The notes below the pieces were generated by a model. It searched no databases. It saw nothing but the letters and a program-made list of their open reading frames with translations, and was not told where the DNA came from. This document shows positions 1 through 11,018 of a stretch of DNA of 64,000 nt, one piece after another. Position 1 is the first letter of the stretch. Each line of letters opens with the position of its first letter. This DNA comes from Limnanthes douglasii subsp. nivea (Eukaryota; Streptophyta; Magnoliopsida; Brassicales; Limnanthaceae). Position numbers and translations under genes: made by a program. The stretch covers positions 129,254,376-129,318,375 of the forward strand of contig JAUPFV010000002.1 in assembly GCA_036936605.1 (NCBI GenBank), read 5' to 3'.

Positions 1-596
1 GACGATTCTTCTGATAGCTTGGGTCGTACATTCGGAATATAACCTCATTCCCGCAGCTATCCTTTTAAAATTTATTGTTTTGTTATGATGCATAACTACC
101 AAAAGGTCACCTGCTATACAGGCCTAACAACTATGGAAGATGATGGCATTGGAAAGAAAGAAAAAATGATGGTTTTATCGCGACATGATTTACGAATAAG
201 ATCTAAAGTTTGTGTTGTTGACGAATCCAACCGTGAAAGCATAAAATCTACATGATTCAACTTCAGGTGAAGATTCAGATTCCAAAAAGATGACGGAGCC
301 ATCGGCCAAAGAGAAGTGACGATGATATTTGGCCTTTCTCATTCTTCATTTTCTTATTTTTTGAAATAAGCATCCATTAGAGTCTCTATCAAATCACCAA
401 ATGAAGATGCAACACGTTTATTTCAGATAATATTGCGAAGGTAAGAATAACTAACCACCTTTGGTTATAAATGTTAAATATTCACGAAAGTAATTTCATT
501 GTTTTCGATTTGTGAATGAATGCTTATTTAATTTGAAAAAAGGTTGTTTATTTATAAAGAAACAATTAAAAATACGTTTTTACAAAATATAGTTAC
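1..596. other. Left flank, no gene recognised
   Basis: AT-rich sequence up to the first Tat element. The longest open frame, about 60 codons on the minus strand near 114-302, resembles no family I know. The sequence GTTAC at 592-596 matches GTTAC at 11014-11018 beyond the other end of the element and is a candidate 5-bp target-site duplication, although three bases (TCG) lie between it and the canonical LTR start. Confidence 0.5.
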
Positions 597-599
597 TCG

Positions 600-1014
600 T
601 GTGGTTTATTTTTGTCTGAGGGTAAGTTTGTAACTTCTGTTTAGAGTTTTGTGGAGTTTTGTGAGTATTTAATGTTTGGGTAGAATGTAGAGGGAGAATT
701 AAGCTGCCTGGTTGTATTTAATTTTTATTACCCTAATTTAATGTTGGTGGTTGGGTATTTATACCCTTATATTTGGCCACATGGGCTTTCGAGTCGTGTT
801 TAATGGACTCGGGTCGAGTTTAAGGACCCATTAGTTATAAGTAAGGAAACAGGAAGTTTAGTCAAAAAGTGATTAAATTTGAAGTACTTTAGTTCTTTTC
901 GGATAGTTCAATGGATGATGGTGTCCGAACTGCCCCTGTCCGGTAAGGTGGACATTGTCCGGATTGACCCTGTCTGGTTCTCATAAAATGTGGCGACAGA
1001 ATCCGGACTCATCA
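600..1014 (-). repeat. LTR of Tat element 1 (3' LTR in element orientation)
   Basis: Direct copy of 10618-11013. It starts TGTGGTTTATT and ends ACTCATCA on the plus strand, the usual TG...CA pair. It carries about 22 bp (around 797-818) that the other copy lacks. If the candidate target duplication GTTAC is real, the LTR may start at 597 instead. Confidence 0.88.
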
Positions 1015-1033
1015 GTAACCCCTTTTTTAGGTG
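1015..1033 (-). promoter_or_regulatory. Polypurine tract of Tat element 1
   Basis: Read on the minus strand the bases next to the LTR are AAAAAAGGGGTTAC, directly before the LTR start TGATGAGTCC. This is where the plus-strand primer of a minus-oriented element should be, and it fixes the orientation. Confidence 0.7.
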
Positions 1034-1351
1034 GTGTTCAAAAACCTTTAGCAAGACCTAAAAACAGTCTATTGCTGGTGATAGTTACATCCGGACAGGT
1101 CCTTGGAACTGTGTTATAGCTTTATCCGGACTGAAAAAAGTTTTTGGAACTAAACAGTTTTTTGTCAGAGTTCGTGGGACACGTGTCTTTCTCTGGTTTG
1201 TTACTTCAGTCGTTTTTTCACCTAGAATTTCACTCTCACCTTCTCTAAAAAGTAACCTCTTCATTTAATGAAGATGACATCAGCGTTGTTCCCTAATCAT
1301 TGCAATCCTTTCGAATTCTCCTAGGTATCAAAGCACCTTTTTGTGTGTTTA

Positions 1352-1359
1352 CTATAAAT
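1352..1359 (+). promoter_or_regulatory. TATA box of the antisense gene in Tat element 1
   Basis: CTATAAAT lies about 100 bp before the first ATG of the antisense gene and is followed by a pyrimidine-rich leader (about 1380-1456) like a plant 5' UTR. Tat element 2 has TATAAATA at the matching place. Position and conservation suggest the antisense gene has its own promoter; transcription itself is inferred. Confidence 0.5.
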
Positions 1360-1456
1360 TAAGCACTTTTTTACTGTTTTATCATCATCTTCACACTTAC
1401 TTTGCTAAATCTCATAGCTTTCTCTCTCAAACACAAATTCTTCTTGTTGTGAGTTT

Positions 1457-4402
1457 ATGTTCACAGCTAGGAACGCTTTAATCAAAGGCGGGTGGCTTAG
1501 CCTATTAGACTTCAAAAGACCTCAAAAAGTCGAAAGAGAAAGGCGCATTGCTGCTGGCCATCCTACTTCCCCTGTCGACAAACCAGAAATTTCAAGCACA
1601 GAGCCTGACCATGGCTCTTCTTCAACCAAGAGTGTTAAACCGAGAAGATTGTTTCAAACCAATCTTTCGCCAATTGTTTCAGGCTCGTCGGTTAAGGAAT
1701 CAGAGCCCACTGGTGAACCAGGGCAAGCAGTTACCAGTTTCAAGAAGCCCTCTCCATTTATTGCCATGGGATCAGATGCAGAAGTCTCTCCCAATAAACT
1801 AGTTGATCGGAGAAGAGGTCGCCTGGTAAAAGGGCAGGCTTCAAAAGGTACACCTTCAAAATCAAGGGCCAAATACAACCACACTGGGTCAGAGGCACCT
1901 ATAAAAGTTCCTAAGGACAAGCTGTCCGGACTTGAGGTATCTAGCTCAAGCCTCCGAAAAGAAACCACCACATCTGAGCCCCAGCCGGAGGTCAGAGTTC
2001 AGGAGAGCATTGAAGCCCAACAGTCCGGAGGTCAGACTGAAACAACTGAAAACCCCTCCTTGGTAATGGAGGAAGTAATGGAGGACTCTGTTGAAGAGGC
2101 TTCGTTTGATTCTGAAGTCTCCGGACAAACGAGTGATACTGGTGCTATCAAGGAGGATAAAGGCAAAGAAAAGCTATGCCTAAGGCATCCGGATCTGTCG
2201 GAGATCCTTCAGGGAAAAGTTGGACCTTGTTTCCACAAGGTCAGTGTTAAGTACTTACTTCCTTTGCAAAAAATTAATTATGCCTTCATCCACACAGCCG
2301 AACTGGGTCGGATGCGAACGAAGTGGAGGATTCCGGAGAATGTAAAAATAAGGATCCCAATAGACCCTGAAACACCGATGGACTGCAAGCTTAGCGAAGT
2401 GGTCATCTTCACTAAACCTTTTAACTAGGACTAAGGTTTCCCCTAGATCTGGAGATAGTCAAATATTTCCACCTCATCAAGCTCTGCCCAAGTCAACTGA
2501 GCCCCAACACCTGGTACACCCTCATAGCCTGCATCATGCCTCCAGGCTCTCCGGAATTCCTCTTCCAATGGAGGAATTCGCAGCTGTGGCCAGCCTCTGC
2601 AGACATCTCCATATTCTCCTTCTATCACTTCAACATGGGTGATAGCTACAAAGCAGTAAATGACCTGCTCGAGTCGGAGATAAATTGGAGGACTAGCTTC
2701 TTGTTCGTGAGTGGTGCTTGGGAAAATGGGAGAAAGATCAAATCCGGAGTCAACCCGAGTCTCCTCACCAGCAGGTGGCGAAGTGATAGTAAGAATCCCA
2801 CCTTACATTCTCATTTTTATTTTTATCAAATATGTTCAAACTGACTTGTCTTGTCTCTTTCCTCTACTTTATTTTACAGTGCTGCCCAAACACTTCAATG
2901 ATTACTTAAAGGCCGAGCAGACTACTTGCACCAAGATAAACACTTGGGCTGCTGAAAAGTGGGATAATCGCTTCCACAACGCCTTTACTGGAGGCAATCT
3001 TGCAAGGTCTCACCTCTGGAACACTACTGACCAGAGGGATTTAACTTGGGAGGAACTTACCACTCCACCCCCTCCGGATGTAGTCCTTAGAAGAACACAT
3101 GCACCGTACGGGTCACTATACTTTCCTGGTCGAGCCAATGCCCCAAGTAAGATGAAAGGAAAAAAATGGAATGGCAAGAAAAATGTGGTTGAAGCCAACC
3201 CTACTGAAGCGGAGAAAACTGCTCTAACACACCAAGAGGGGCCAGTCCCAAGTCAGATTGATGCTGCTCTTCTTGAAGTTGTGGAGCATGAGAGTACTAG
3301 AGAAGAGACAGGATCTCCAAAGCCTCCAAGGGTTCCTAAGAGGGATAGGAAACGGGGAGAAGAAAGTAAGGACAGGAAGGCCAAGAAGAAAAAGACCTCC
3401 AGGGGTGATGAACTTTCTCTCCGGCCTTCGGAGCCCTTCCCTCCTGTTGACCCTACTGATCCAACAAGAGAAGAAGAGATCCCTGATGATTTTCAAACCG
3501 ATGAGATTGGAGGAGGAGGAGACATTAGCATCGATGATGTCGACATTACAGGGCTTGATGAACTTGGTGACTATTTTACAAACCTTCCCAGAGATGACTT
3601 TGCTGGGCCTTACCTCCCTCCGAGCACTTCGAACACCGTTACCTTAAATGGTAAAACTTTCACCGTTTCAAGTGAAAATGATGTTATAACTCACTCTATA
3701 TTAAGTAATATTCAGCCAGTGCTGGTTCTGGAGAAACAAGTGTGAGGTCAGTCAGCAATCATTACTGCCCTTAATTCTGACAAAGAGACATTGTCCAATG
3801 ACCTCCTCACTGCCACCCGGAATGCTGATGCTTTGAAGAGAGAAAATGAGGAGTTAAAGAAGAACCAGGAGGGTTGGGCCACAAAGGTATCTACCCTAGA
3901 AGATACTATCAAAGACCTCCGGGTGAAGCAGTCCGGGATGGAGAAAGATCTCTCCTCTTCAAAATAGGAGATAAAGGCCAAGGACCAAGTCATTCATACT
4001 TTAACCAACGACAAGATCGCACTCGAAGACTCGGTGTCCAAGGCTGCAGAGGAGAAAGCTAATATGCTAAGGGAGCAAGAGGCAAAAATTCAAGCTAATA
4101 TTGATGATTATACCAACAATGTAATAGACACTCAAAAGGAAATGTATGCCAAGGTGAAGTCGGACATGGTCCTACTCTTTCATGAAAAGTTTCCGAAGAG
4201 GAATCTGGGGGACTTATGGACTTTTGTAGAGTACCACGAACTTCCCTTCCACACAATGGCTGATGGAGACAAGCACGATTATTCTAGTGCTGACTCATCC
4301 GATGACGAGGAGAACACCGGAGAGAGTCCAGACGAGGGAAATGATGATCTTAAGAAGAAGAAAACGAGCGAGGCTGAGCCATCTTCAAAGGCTCAGTCTT
4401 AG
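1457..4402 (+). pseudogene. Antisense gene of Tat element 1 (putative gypsy-type transposon domain, coiled coil)
   Basis: This reads opposite to gag-pol. The first exon runs from the ATG at 1457 with a Ser/Glu/Lys-rich N-terminus. A conserved block starting near 2310 (IPENVKI..., LSEVVIFTKPFN) continues after a frameshift as VKYFHLIKLCPSQLSPN...WYTL and later FVSGAWENG. This is the plant domain annotated as putative gypsy-type transposon (Transposase_28-like). An intron with GT-AG ends fits 2789-2879. Exon 2 continues with a Lys-rich linker, a long coiled coil (about 3750-4190) and an acidic tail ending at TAG 4400-4402. Lesions are one base missing plus a G-to-A stop around 2426-2432, TGA at 3743-3745 and TAG at 3965-3967. 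The role of the protein is not known; such extra ORFs occur in Tat-lineage elements. Confidence 0.75.
2789..2879 (+). other. Probable spliceosomal intron in antisense gene 1
   Basis: It starts GTAAG and ends TTTTACAG after a pyrimidine-rich stretch, 91 bp in all. Joining the sides gives Asp-Met with a phase 1 break. The homologous gene in Tat element 2 has GT...AG at exactly the same codon (19239-19277). Confidence 0.7.
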
Positions 4403-4919
4403 TTTATCAACTGTTTTTTGTTTTGATTGAACTAAAGTCCTTGGAAGGCCAAGGCATTTTTGTAATTGTGTCTGGTGTCTGTCCGGATAGATCTTTTTGT
4501 TTTGTTATGACAATTTAAAGTCCTTTGAATGTCCAAGGCACCTCGGTTGTTTTAATGAGTATGTTTATTTTGCACAATTCTTGCATTCTTTCATAGTTTT
4601 TCAATTCTTGTGGCTAATGTTTAAACAGCCCTTAGTTATTCCATAAACATCTTAAAGTGAGAGTGTTCAAATTCTCCGATGACAAATGTTTAAGTAGTCA
4701 TCACACCTTTAATTCAATCCGGCTGGTGTTTAAACAAAAATTTGACAAGAAACAAAGTAAGAACACTCCGAATTTTTAAGAAGGCATCAAATTTTATAAA
4801 AGAGCTCGGATACCTCATTAAAACCCCCCGCGCCACCAGGGTAGGAAAAAGTATGCCCCCAAATATTTACATGGACTTTTAAACAAGTAAATATTTACAT
4901 AGTTTCTACTCCTGATACA
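4403..4919. other. Non-coding region between antisense gene and integrase, with conserved Tat block
   Basis: No gene is seen. Two imperfect copies of AAAGTCCTTGGAAGGCCAAGG lie near 4433 and 4518. At 4812-4856 a block containing CCTCATTAAAACC, CGCGCCACC and GGTAGGAAAAAGT recurs in Tat element 2 (21374-21420) and in the relic at 61098-61142, each time just after the integrase end in element orientation. Confidence 0.6.
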
Positions 4920-6160
4920 TCCGGAGGTGCTCGATATTCCAAGGGTGATTCAAAACCCTTTCATCCTTGTCTCCTAGCTAGTATGTCCCAGGTTTAAGCC
5001 TTTCAATGACCATATAGGGTCCTTCCCAAGTTGGGGCTAGTTTGCCGAGCAGCTTCTCTTTAGTGTGTAAGAAGACTTTCCTTAACACCTTATCCCCCGG
5101 CTGAAAATCTCTTCTTTTAACTTTGGAAGCAAACCTGCTTCTCATCAAACCTTAATAGTGCACAACTCTAACGTATGCCTTAACTCTTCTTTTCTCTATC
5201 AAATCAAGTTGACCTCGGATAGCCCCCTCGTTAGCGTGTTCGGAGAATTTATAAACTCGAAATGAAAGGAGAGTTTCTTCTATGGGAGCTATGGCATCCA
5301 TCCCATAGACCAAGGCAAAAGGTGAATCTTGTGTTGCAGCCCCAGGTGTATTTCGGTAGGCCCACAAAACCTCTTGTAAATAACTATGCCATTTTCCAAC
5401 AGCCCTTTCTAAATTTTTCTTCAAACCGGACAATATATTTCTGTTAGCCACTTCAACCTGACCATTTTCTTGTGGGTGGAAAGGTAAAGAGAAACAATGT
5501 TGTATACCTCTAGAGGCACAGAAACTCTTCATTTCCTTGTTGTCGAACTGTGGCCCATTGTCTGTCGTTATCTTCTGTGGAATGCCAAATCTGCAACAGA
5601 TATTGGATCAAATGAATTTTATGACAGCTTTGGATGTTGTACCTGCCAATGGGGCTGCTTCGACCCACTTTGAAAAATAGTCAATAGCCACAATTATTGT
5701 TGTGCGCCCTCCGGACGCCATAGGTAGAGGTCCCATCAAATCCATCCCCCATCGAGCAAAGGGTATAGGCTCAGAAATTGACTCTAACGGGGTGGCTGGA
5801 ACATGAATTTTGCTGCTATATCTCTGGCATGGGTCACACCTTCTCACCAGCTCCTTAGCATCTTGCATTATAGTGGGCCAATGTTAAACCAGCCAATAAA
5901 ACTCTCCTTGTTATAGCCCTGAATCCATAGTGAGCTGATCCCTCACCATCATGCAATTTGGAGAGCACCATTTGAGATTTATCATCCCCCAAGCATTGTA
6001 AGAGGGGTTTACTGTAAGACTTCTTATAAAGAACATCTCTTAGTATGATAAAACCACGAGCCTTGTACTTTACTTTTATTGCTATTGACTTTTCCGGAAG
6101 CAAGATGCCATCAGAGAGATATTGAAGGAGAGGAAACCTCCAATCTTGGGGCTGTTTCAT
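4920..6160 (-). pseudogene. Integrase of Tat element 1 (broken)
   Basis: In minus-strand order: an HHCC zinc-binding N-terminus, degraded by a frameshift near 5855-5880 (CDPCQRY is the second half); the core with the first catalytic Asp in RWGMDLMGPLP (about 5745), the second in TTDNGPQFD (about 5555) and the Glu in GQVEVANR (about 5445); then the C-terminal LTKEK/WEGPY region ending near the TAA at 4920. Lesions include a TGA in place of the expected Trp at about 5609 (KFI then SNI) and stops around 5150. The DDE residues survive, but the frame does not. Confidence 0.85.
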
Positions 6161-6640
6161 TTATATATCAAATCTTTCTTCCTCCTTACCCATATTGAGT
6201 TGAATGGAAGGGCACTCCAGCACGTGGATCCAATGATATGATTCAGTATAGGCTATAGTTGTCAAGGGGTCTGCTAGTTCATTTTCTGTTCGGGGTATGT
6301 GATCATAAACAATACTCTTGAACTTAAGTGCCACATCTTTGAGAAGGAGTAAGTATTTTATTAGCTGCTCCTTTTTAGCTTCAGATTGACCTTGCGCATG
6401 ATGAATAAGAAACTGGGAATCACTCATCAACTTGACCTTTTTGGCTCCACAAATAAGAGCTAATTTTAAACCAGCTATAGCAGCTTCTTATTCGGACTCA
6501 TTATTAGAAGCCCTAAAAGTAAAACATATAGCCTGGTACATTTTGTCACCATACGGAGAGGTCAAGCATACCCCTGCACCACATCCCATAGTACTTGATC
6601 CACCATCCGTCCGGACAACCCAGACCTTTTTATCTTTCAT
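6161..6640 (-). pseudogene. Second, archaeal-type RNase H of Tat element 1
   Basis: On the minus strand this reads VRTDGGSSTMGCGAG, then NNESE, AAIAGLKLAL and MSDSQFLIHH. The first Asp, the Glu and the DSQ Asp of the RNase H fold are visible. A stop interrupts it near 6489, between NNESE and AAIAGLKL. A second RNase H between the retroviral-type RNase H and the integrase is a hallmark of the Tat lineage. Confidence 0.8.
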
Positions 6641-6789
6641 CTCAGTTGTTTGCTTTGTACCCTATCCGAGTGGAATTCAACTAAAAAATCAGCCACAGCT
6701 CAGGTTTTTATTGCTATTCGAGGAGCAAAATCAATATCGAAGTCCCCCAGTTCCACTGACCACTTAGTCATTCTACTCGAAATATATGC

Positions 6790-7220
6790 ATTTTGTCAGA
6801 CGTTTTTTAGGGGATAGGATGTCCGGACAATAATAGGATGAGCATGAAAATAAGGCATCATCTTCCTAGCAGCAATTATGAGGGCTAGTGCTAACTTTTC
6901 AAGCTTTAGATAGCGTTTTTCTGCATCTATCAAACTCTTGCTGATGTAATACACTAGACGGGGATAACTATCCATCTCTCTTACCAACACAGCACTTATG
7001 GCACAACTGGAAACTGCCAAGTATATGAAAAGAGTCTCTCCGTTAACAGGTTTATATAAAGTCTTGGGGAGGATATATGTTTTTTAATTTCATTAAAAGC
7101 CTTATCACACTGCGAAGTCCAGTCGAATCCTTTTGCACCTTTTAAAGTTTGAAAGAATGGGGCACACCTGTCCGAAGACCTTGAGATGAATCGATTTAAC
7201 GCAGCCAACCTCCCAATCAA
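6790..7220 (-). pseudogene. Reverse-transcriptase-linked RNase H of Tat element 1
   Basis: Two minus-strand frames, 7220-6996 (IGRLAALNRFISRS..., the connection domain) and 7020-6796 (AISAVLVRE..., YYISKSLIDAEKRYLKLEKLALALI), together make the domain that follows the polymerase. A frameshift near 7010 separates them. KRYLKLEKLALAL is the usual helix of gypsy RNase H. Confidence 0.8.
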
Positions 7221-7229
7221 CCGTTATAC

Positions 7230-7856
7230 TTATTTTATATTCTGAGGAGGCTCAATTTGAAATAAAGCATTAAGCTGGTTCGGATCAGGCTGTATCACTT
7301 GCTCACTTATTATGTACCCTAGGAATTTTCCGGACTGTACTCCGAACACACACTTTTCTGGATTTAGTTTCAAATTCACTTTTACTAAGTTGGTAAAAGT
7401 TTCCTGGAGGTCTGCCAAGTGTAGCTCTTCATCCACACTTTTAACCATCATGGCATCGATGTATACTTCCATATTTCTTCCAATTTGATCAGCAAAGGCT
7501 TTGTTTACTAACCTCTGATAGGTAACCCTAGCATTTTTTAACCCAAATGGCATCACCTTGTAACAATGAAGGCCCCTATCAGTGACAAACGTAGTATGCT
7601 CTTGATCCTCTAGATCTACTTGAATCTGGTTATACCCGGAGAAGGCGTCCATGAAAGATAGTAGTTTATTCCCAGATGTAGAATCCACCAGTTGATCAAT
7701 CCGAGGGACAGGGTACAAATCTTTTGGGCAAGCCCTGTTGAGATCAGTAAAATCAATACACATACGCCACTTGCCATTTTTATTTTTCACCAAGACCGGA
7801 TTGGCTGTCCATAAAGGATACTGAAACTCCTTTATATGTCTCATTTTAGTAAGCAT
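7230..7856 (-). pseudogene. Reverse transcriptase of Tat element 1, active site mutated
   Basis: An open frame of about 208 codons on the minus strand covers the palm: WRMCIDFTDLNRACPKD, SFMDAFSGYNQI, KVMPFGLKNA and the catalytic strand. The expected YIDDM box reads YIDAM (about 7450), so one of the two metal-binding Asp residues is Ala. That alone would abolish polymerase activity. The frame ends at 7230, and the connection and RNase H parts continue in another frame. Confidence 0.9.
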
Positions 7857-7909
7857 GTCGACCTCTTGAACGATGACATCAGCCTTTTCTTTGGAAAAAG
7901 CTCTTCATT

Positions 7910-9533
7910 TTATACTACGGGTGCTATGTCTCTTCGGATGGACAAGTGGTGTGATATAACATCTGCTGGTACCCCGGTAACATCAGCATTGCACCAAGCA
8001 AAAACATGTTGATGGTCTTTTAGAAACTTCAACATTTTACCCTTTAGTTCGGATGTCATTTTGGACCCTATCTTAACATTTTTTCCCTCTTCCAAAGAAT
8101 GTGTTTTGACTTCCTCAACTGGTATCAAAACTCCAGGGGTCTCTTTGGGGTCATCAATTTCACCCTCACCCCCAGAAAGCCCCTCAAACTGCTATTCTTC
8201 ATTGATACGAACTGCTCCCAACGTTCGAGGAGCCAGTGCTGTCGCATAACACTCTCTTGCAATCTTTTGGTTGCTCCGAATAACTCCCACTTGTCCTTGC
8301 ACAGCATATTTCAAACATTGGTGGACTGTTGAGGCCACTGCATGCATCCTAGAGAGCCAAGACCTCCCTAGAATAGCATTATAACAAGTGGGACAATCCA
8401 CTACAACAAACAGTATTCTAACCATCTTCTTGAAAGGGCCCTTACCCAACAAAACTTCCTCTTCGAACTACCCGATCACATCTGCTGAGCTTCCAGTGAA
8501 ACCCACAATCGACCTGTTCGAACGCTGAATTATCGCAGGATTTTTCATTTTTTTTGTAGGAAGTTAAAAAGAGGATATTGGTTGAACTCCCAGTATCCAC
8601 CAAAATTTGTCTTACGTCATTGCCCCCAATGGATGCTCCTATGACAACAACATCTTCATGAGGGCATGCTATATCCCTCAAGTCATCCTCATTAAGCATA
8701 ATAAAGGGGAATAGAATCTGCGATTGATAGGAAGTCATGCCTCCCTCCAGTTGGGTAGCTAATGTATGAACGTGCCTCTTCCTTGAAGAAGCAGTGAGTG
8801 CTGTCATGGTATCCCCTCCGAAAATTATGAGTGACTCAAAAAAGTTAATAAGCCCGGACACTGTTTTACAACGTTCCTCAATGGCACCCACTCTGTTTCG
8901 AGTTGGATCAGGGTCCAAGTATTCTAACTCTACATCGAACCTCTCGACTATCACCATAGCTCCCTCCGGAGCGGATGTGCCTGCATTGTTTGGACCAGGC
9001 CGATGAGCATTATCAGGCATGTTACCTCCTCTTCTTTTAACATATACTCCCAAATTTCCTCTTTCAATCAAATTCTGGACTTCTTGCTTTAAAGCAATGA
9101 AATCGTCACTGGTATGGCCAGTATCATTATGGTACCGACAGAAGGAATTGTTACGATGCTCCTTAGGAGATTGTAGTACAACCGGCCTTCTATAATGTAC
9201 TTCTTCCTTTGTTTTGTCATAAATGGTGGCTACACTTTCTTTTAACTCAGCAAACCACTCCGGTTGAACCCAAGGCCCTCTCTTATTTCTAGATTGCTGA
9301 CTCTGGGCAGGCACAGCTGGCTGAGACTGAGCTTTAGCTCTGTTATGACCCTGCCCGGCCTCCCTTGCCTTGTTCCCGGACTGATTTTGGTTGGGGTTTG
9401 GTGCAACCGGGGCAGACCTCACCTGCCTCTGCACCCTATTTTTCTTTGTTTCATCCACGTTGATTTGCTTTCCGACCTGATTCAGTAAGCCTCCCCATGT
9501 CATGGCCTTTTTTCTAGTTACTGAATCCGCCAA
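7910..9533 (-). pseudogene. Gag C-terminus, zinc finger and protease of Tat element 1
   Basis: The minus-strand frame 9533-8442 carries a proline/glutamine-rich linker, a knuckle-like motif FCRYHNDTGHTSDDF (the last Cys of the usual CRYH...GH...C is replaced by Phe), and the aspartic protease with VDTGSSTNILF at about 8590. The protease continues in another frame at 8452-8192 (CYNAILGRSWLSRM). 8128-7910 is the linker to reverse transcriptase (VFAWCNADVTGV). Frameshifts lie near 8560 and 8450. The protease catalytic triplet DTG is kept. Confidence 0.8.
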
Positions 9534-10542
9534 ATTTCCAAGGTTTAAGCCCTGCCTCAGAAGCTATTGCTACTTGCTCGAAGCAATCAGCCAACCCATT
9601 TTTAGTATTTACGAAGCGACTTATATATTCCTTTAGAGATTCATTTGGTTCTTGGGCACAATGGATAATTGTATCTCCATTGCCCTTCACCTCCTTACTT
9701 CCAAAAAACTGCCTCCGGAAGGCCACCCAAAATGTATCAAAAATTTTGATGCACCCTTGTAGCATGCTGTTATACCACTTCAAGGCACTCCCCATAAAGG
9801 ACTGGGAGAATGCCCTACAAAGCAACTTATCGTCATCATCGAAATTCATCATGAAATTTTTGAATTATTCCAAGTGATTGTCTGGGTCTTTACTGCCATC
9901 GTATTTTTCTATCTTCATGTTATCGAACCTCTTGGAAAGGTTCCCAGAGAGGATCTTGAAAGATAATGGAGATTGTCTCTAATTCCAGCCACGACTGAAA
10001 ACGGTATCCTCATTAGGAGTTGCAAAGATACCTGGCTCATCATGGAAGGCAAAAGGATCCACCAGCATCCGATCTATATGTCTCCGGCTATGAGATGATC
10101 TTTTGCCTATATGCTTCTTTAACTTTCCATGCCTATCCCTTTTTCTTGAATACTTTTTAATCAACTTTTGTTTCTTTTTAGATCGGCCCTCATCGCTGCT
10201 GGAGGACAAGGATTCTTCAATTCCATCTTCGTCCGAGGAGCTACTGGAAGATTCTGAGTCTAAATCAGAGCTCTCCACTGACTTGGACCGGTGAGACTTT
10301 TTGGAGCTAGCATGAGTCTTCTTCGTACTCACATGGGTCTTCGAAGGCTCATGCTCTCTAGGGTTATCAGTATGATAAGTAGTTGATGCCTTTGACTTCT
10401 CTTTTATGCCCATCTTTGCCTTCTCTGCCCTCAGAGCTTCTATTTCGCCCTTTAATCTATCACGCTCCTCGATGGTATATTCATCATTTTTCCCCACCAC
10501 TTCAAGCAAAGCTGGTGGTACTTCCGGGGCGTCTGGATTCAT
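9514..10542 (-). pseudogene. Gag of Tat element 1
   Basis: The minus-strand start is the ATG at 10542, about 55 bp after the primer-binding site. The N-terminus has a charged helix and a long Ser/Lys/Asp-rich stretch (10400-10080), then IEKYDGSKDPDNHLE and, in the frame 9852-9514, the gag core with ALKWYNSML and FGSKEVKGNGDT...NESLKEYI. Stops at about 9979 and 9870 and a frameshift near 9530 break it. Role in the family: capsid formation for reverse transcription. Confidence 0.8.
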
Positions 10543-10594
10543 TCGGACTGGTTTTTCTGATGGTTTTGAATGCTAGATTCAGGCACCGTCGTCC

Positions 10595-10612
10595 TCCCAC
10601 TGTGGTCGCCAA
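10595..10612 (-). promoter_or_regulatory. Primer-binding site of Tat element 1
   Basis: On the minus strand, 6 bases after the LTR end, the sequence is TGGCGACCACAGTGGGAG. Tat element 2 has TTGGCGCCATCTGTGGGAA at the same place. TTGGCGCC-type sites are common in this lineage; the priming tRNA is not determined here. Confidence 0.65.
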
Positions 10613-10617
10613 TTTAG

Positions 10618-11013
10618 TGTGGTTTATTTTTGTCTGAGGGTAAGTTTGTAACTTCTGTTTAGAGTTTTGTGGAGTTTTGTGAGTATTTAATGTTTGGGTA
10701 GAATGTAGAGAGAGAATTAAGCTGCCTGGTTGTATTTAATTTTCATTACCCTCATTTAATGTTGGTGGTTGGGTATTTATACCCTTATATTTGCGCCACA
10801 TGGGCTTTCGGGTCGAGTTTAAGGACCCATTAGTTCTAAGTAAGGAAACAGGCAGCTTAGTCAAAAAGTGATTAAGTTTTAAGTACTTTAGTTTTGTTCA
10901 GATAGTTCAATGGATGATGGTGTTCGAACTGCCCCTGTCCGGTAAGGTGGACATTGTCTGAATTGACCCTGTCCGGTTCTCATAAAATGTGGTGACAGAA
11001 TCCGGACTCATCA
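10618..11013 (-). repeat. LTR of Tat element 1 (5' LTR in element orientation)
   Basis: Direct copy of 600-1014, 396 bp, TGTGG...CATCA. It is followed by GTTAC at 11014-11018, the candidate target-site duplication. Confidence 0.88.
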
Positions 11014-11018
11014 GTTAC

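Larger units (their letters stand above)
600..11013 (-). mobile_element. Tat-type Ty3/gypsy retrotransposon 1 (complete but decayed)
   Basis: The element runs from LTR to LTR and its gag-pol reads on the minus strand. In minus-strand order it has LTR (10618-11013), primer-binding site, gag, protease, reverse transcriptase, RNase H, a second archaeal-type RNase H, integrase, a conserved non-coding block, an antisense gene (1457-4402), a polypurine tract and LTR (600-1014). The second RNase H and the extra ORF after integrase are marks of the plant Tat/Ogre/Retand group. Gag-pol is broken by many stops and frameshifts and the reverse transcriptase active site is mutated, so it is not autonomous. 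By eye the two LTRs differ at about 18 substitutions plus a 22-bp indel. A candidate target duplication GTTAC flanks it, offset by 3 bp on the left. Confidence 0.9.

Noticed and set aside
114..302. Small minus-strand gene
   Set aside because: 62 codons with no family resemblance and no supporting signals.
3224..3647. Alternative frames over the antisense gene of Tat element 1
   Set aside because: They are shadows in the Lys/Glu-rich linker; the frame that continues into the coiled coil and the acidic tail is the real one.
1457..4402. Host gene between transposons
   Set aside because: It lies between the LTRs of a Tat element, and a homologue sits at the same place in Tat element 2, so it belongs to the element.
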